Of a DNA stretch of 15,462 bases, positions 14,484 through 15,462 are shown one piece after another. The DNA is from Prevotellaceae bacterium UBA6974 (lineage in GTDB: Bacteria > Bacteroidota > Bacteroidia > Bacteroidales > Bacteroidaceae), in NCBI GenBank assembly GCA_002450165.1, contig DJYQ01000008.1, forward strand, positions 1,845 to 17,306, written 5' to 3'. The position numbers were made by a program, and so were the translations under genes. How positions within the stretch are numbered: position 1 is the stretch's first letter; every line of letters starts with the position of its first letter. A model generated the notes under the pieces. That model worked only from the letters and a program-made list of their open reading frames with translations, had not been told where the DNA came from and did no database searches.

Positions 14484-15426
14484 AGAAGGTAATATACGAA
14501 TAAGGAAGGGTGCTTACATATTCCATGAGACATTTTTCCAGGTTTAGCAAAAATTCGACAACAGGAATAGCAAATTCTAACCCAAGATATATTCCAATAC
14601 TACAATAAATAATTGCCGTTGTCAACGGTATTGCAATAAGACTCGTCAAAGTGCCATACAAAGCAAAGGAATGAAAATACCATATACACAATGGAGCCGT
14701 TGCTAACTGTGCTGCAAAAGAAACCCATATTGCGGAGATGAAATATTTAAAGATTCCGCCCCTACGTACATGAAGGGAAATCTCAGGATTGGCTATAAGT
14801 ATGATTCCCAGCATAGCAGCACATGACAGTTGGAATCCTATGTCGAATGCTGCAGCCGGATCAATTATGACAATTATTGAAATACTCAGTGACAGGATGT
14901 CCAGAATATTTCTGTTTCGACCTGCTGCCTGTAATATGATTAGCAGTGAAGCCATGACCGCAGCCCTTATCAAGCTTATAGGGCAACCCGTCAGTAAAGC
15001 AAAACTCCAAATTAGCATTAGTGCGAATGCAACCCCTGCCCACTTATATCTTGTAAATGAAATTCTGTTAATCAGTAGCCGGCACATCCCATATACAATG
15101 CCAAGGTGCATACCGGACAAGGCCAATAAATGAGATCCACCGGCAATTCGGTATAAATGCTTCATTTCTACGGACAAGTATTCTCGCTTGCCCAATGTCA
15201 GAGCCATCAATTGTGACATAGTATCTTTGTCTAAAGGCATTACCTCCAATCGATGCTGCAGTGATATAGAAATATCATCCCACCAATGTATCAACCATGC
15301 GCCAATCGAGCATTGTGTCCAATGTTCTCTCAGGACATGTCCGGTTATAAAACACAATAAAAATCCGCAACACCATGCAGCAATAGGCATGATGATGCGG
15401 ATTATAGGTCTGGTTGCGGTATCCAT
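14482..15426 (-). CDS. Short ComEC/Rec2-type competence-domain membrane protein
   Basis: ComEC proteins form the inner-membrane channel for single-stranded DNA during natural transformation. This 314-residue product keeps the start (RPIIRIIMPIAAWCCG, a membrane segment at 8-30, like the N-terminus of full-length Bacteroidota ComEC) and the Competence domain: ALTLGKREYLS (75-85), GGSHLLALSGMHLGIVYG (96-113), LIRAAVMASLL (152-162) and AAFDIGFQLSCAAMLGI (192-208), with several further hydrophobic segments to the end. It lacks the OB-fold region (DUF4131) expected between about 30 and 70, and the C-terminal metallo-beta-lactamase-like domain; full proteins have about 700 residues. The reading frame is intact. 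The ATG is 4 nt from a tRNA 3' end. DNA uptake is not shown; it may be a reduced paralogue or have another membrane role. Confidence 0.85.
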   Translation of the reverse strand: MDTATRPIIRIIMPIAAWCCGFLLCFITGHVLREHWTQCSIGAWLIHWWDDISISLQHRLEVMPLDKDTMSQLMALTLGKREYLSVEMKHLYRIAGGSHLLALSGMHLGIVYGMCRLLINRISFTRYKWAGVAFALMLIWSFALLTGCPISLIRAAVMASLLIILQAAGRNRNILDILSLSISIIVIIDPAAAFDIGFQLSCAAMLGIILIANPEISLHVRRGGIFKYFISAIWVSFAAQLATAPLCIWYFHSFALYGTLTSLIAIPLTTAIIYCSIGIYLGLEFAIPVVEFLLNLEKCLMEYVSTLPYSYITF

Positions 15427-15430
15427 TGTG

Positions 15431-15462
15431 TCGGATAGAGGCGATTCGAACGCCCGACCCCT
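15431..15462 (-). tRNA. Partial tRNA, 3' half (possibly tRNA-Pro)
   Basis: Read on the minus strand, the edge sequence forms a tRNA 3' end. The T-stem GGGCG (15455-15451) pairs with CGCCT (15443-15439), with one G-T pair at its base, around the loop TTCGAAT (15450-15444). The 3' acceptor strand is CTATCCG (15438-15432) with discriminator A at 15431. CCA is not encoded. The variable loop ends in GGTC. A G at position 72 implies C1, which with A73 is typical of tRNA-Pro, but the anticodon lies outside the window, so the amino acid is inferred only. Confidence 0.8.

Noticed and set aside
14482..15426. ComEC-like gene as a broken pseudogene
   Set aside because: No internal stop or frameshift, core motifs are intact and the C-terminus ends cleanly at the terminator; domain loss looks like a reduced form, though decay is not excluded.
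15427..15462. Reading frame of the ComEC-like protein continuing upstream through the tRNA without a stop
   Set aside because: The bases form a proper tRNA acceptor and T-arm, and the protein has a family-like N-terminus just after ATG 15426; the open frame is coincidental.
1..15462. Mobile elements, CRISPR arrays, phage or defence genes, or a novel system
   Set aside because: No transposase, integrase, direct-repeat array or unknown conserved gene cluster is visible; all + strand genes are recognisable housekeeping genes.

Overview
This window is almost entirely one long ribosomal-protein superoperon (S10-spc-alpha) on the + strand. It comes from a member of the Bacteroidota, most likely Bacteroidales of the Prevotella/Bacteroides type. 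Four things point there: protein signatures such as the zinc-free L36 and S14, the long charged tail on L17 and the 99-101-residue S14; the order secY-map-infA-rpmJ-rpsM without adk; A-rich leaders that mostly lack Shine-Dalgarno sequences; and moderate GC content. The genus is inferred from protein appearance, not proved.

Layout. Positions 1-4727 are the S10 part: rplC (5' end cut by the window edge), rplD, rplW, rplB, rpsS, rplV, rpsC, rplP, rpmC, rpsQ. Positions 4730-10287 are the spc part: rplN, rplX, rplE, rpsN, rpsH, rplF, rplR, rpsE, rpmD, rplO, secY. Positions 10308-13920 hold map, infA, rpmJ and the alpha part: rpsM, rpsK, rpsD, rpoA. rplQ (13929-14417) ends the run. A strong intrinsic terminator lies at 14442-14483. 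Most gaps are 1-37 nt. The one exception is the 92-nt gap between rpsN and rpsH, which can fold into hairpins.

On the opposite strand, convergent with rplQ, is a short ComEC/Rec2-type membrane protein (15426-14482). Its start codon sits 4 nt from the 3' end of a tRNA gene cut by the right window edge (15431-15462, minus strand; possibly tRNA-Pro).

The genes together supply much of the 50S and 30S ribosome, the SecY translocon pore, N-terminal methionine removal, initiation factor IF-1 and the RNA polymerase alpha subunit. This is core housekeeping DNA. I found no previously undescribed system. The points worth checking are the tRNA/comEC junction and domain loss in that ComEC, the structured rpsN-rpsH gap, an unusually good Shine-Dalgarno before rplF, and a few lineage-specific residue changes in ribosomal proteins.
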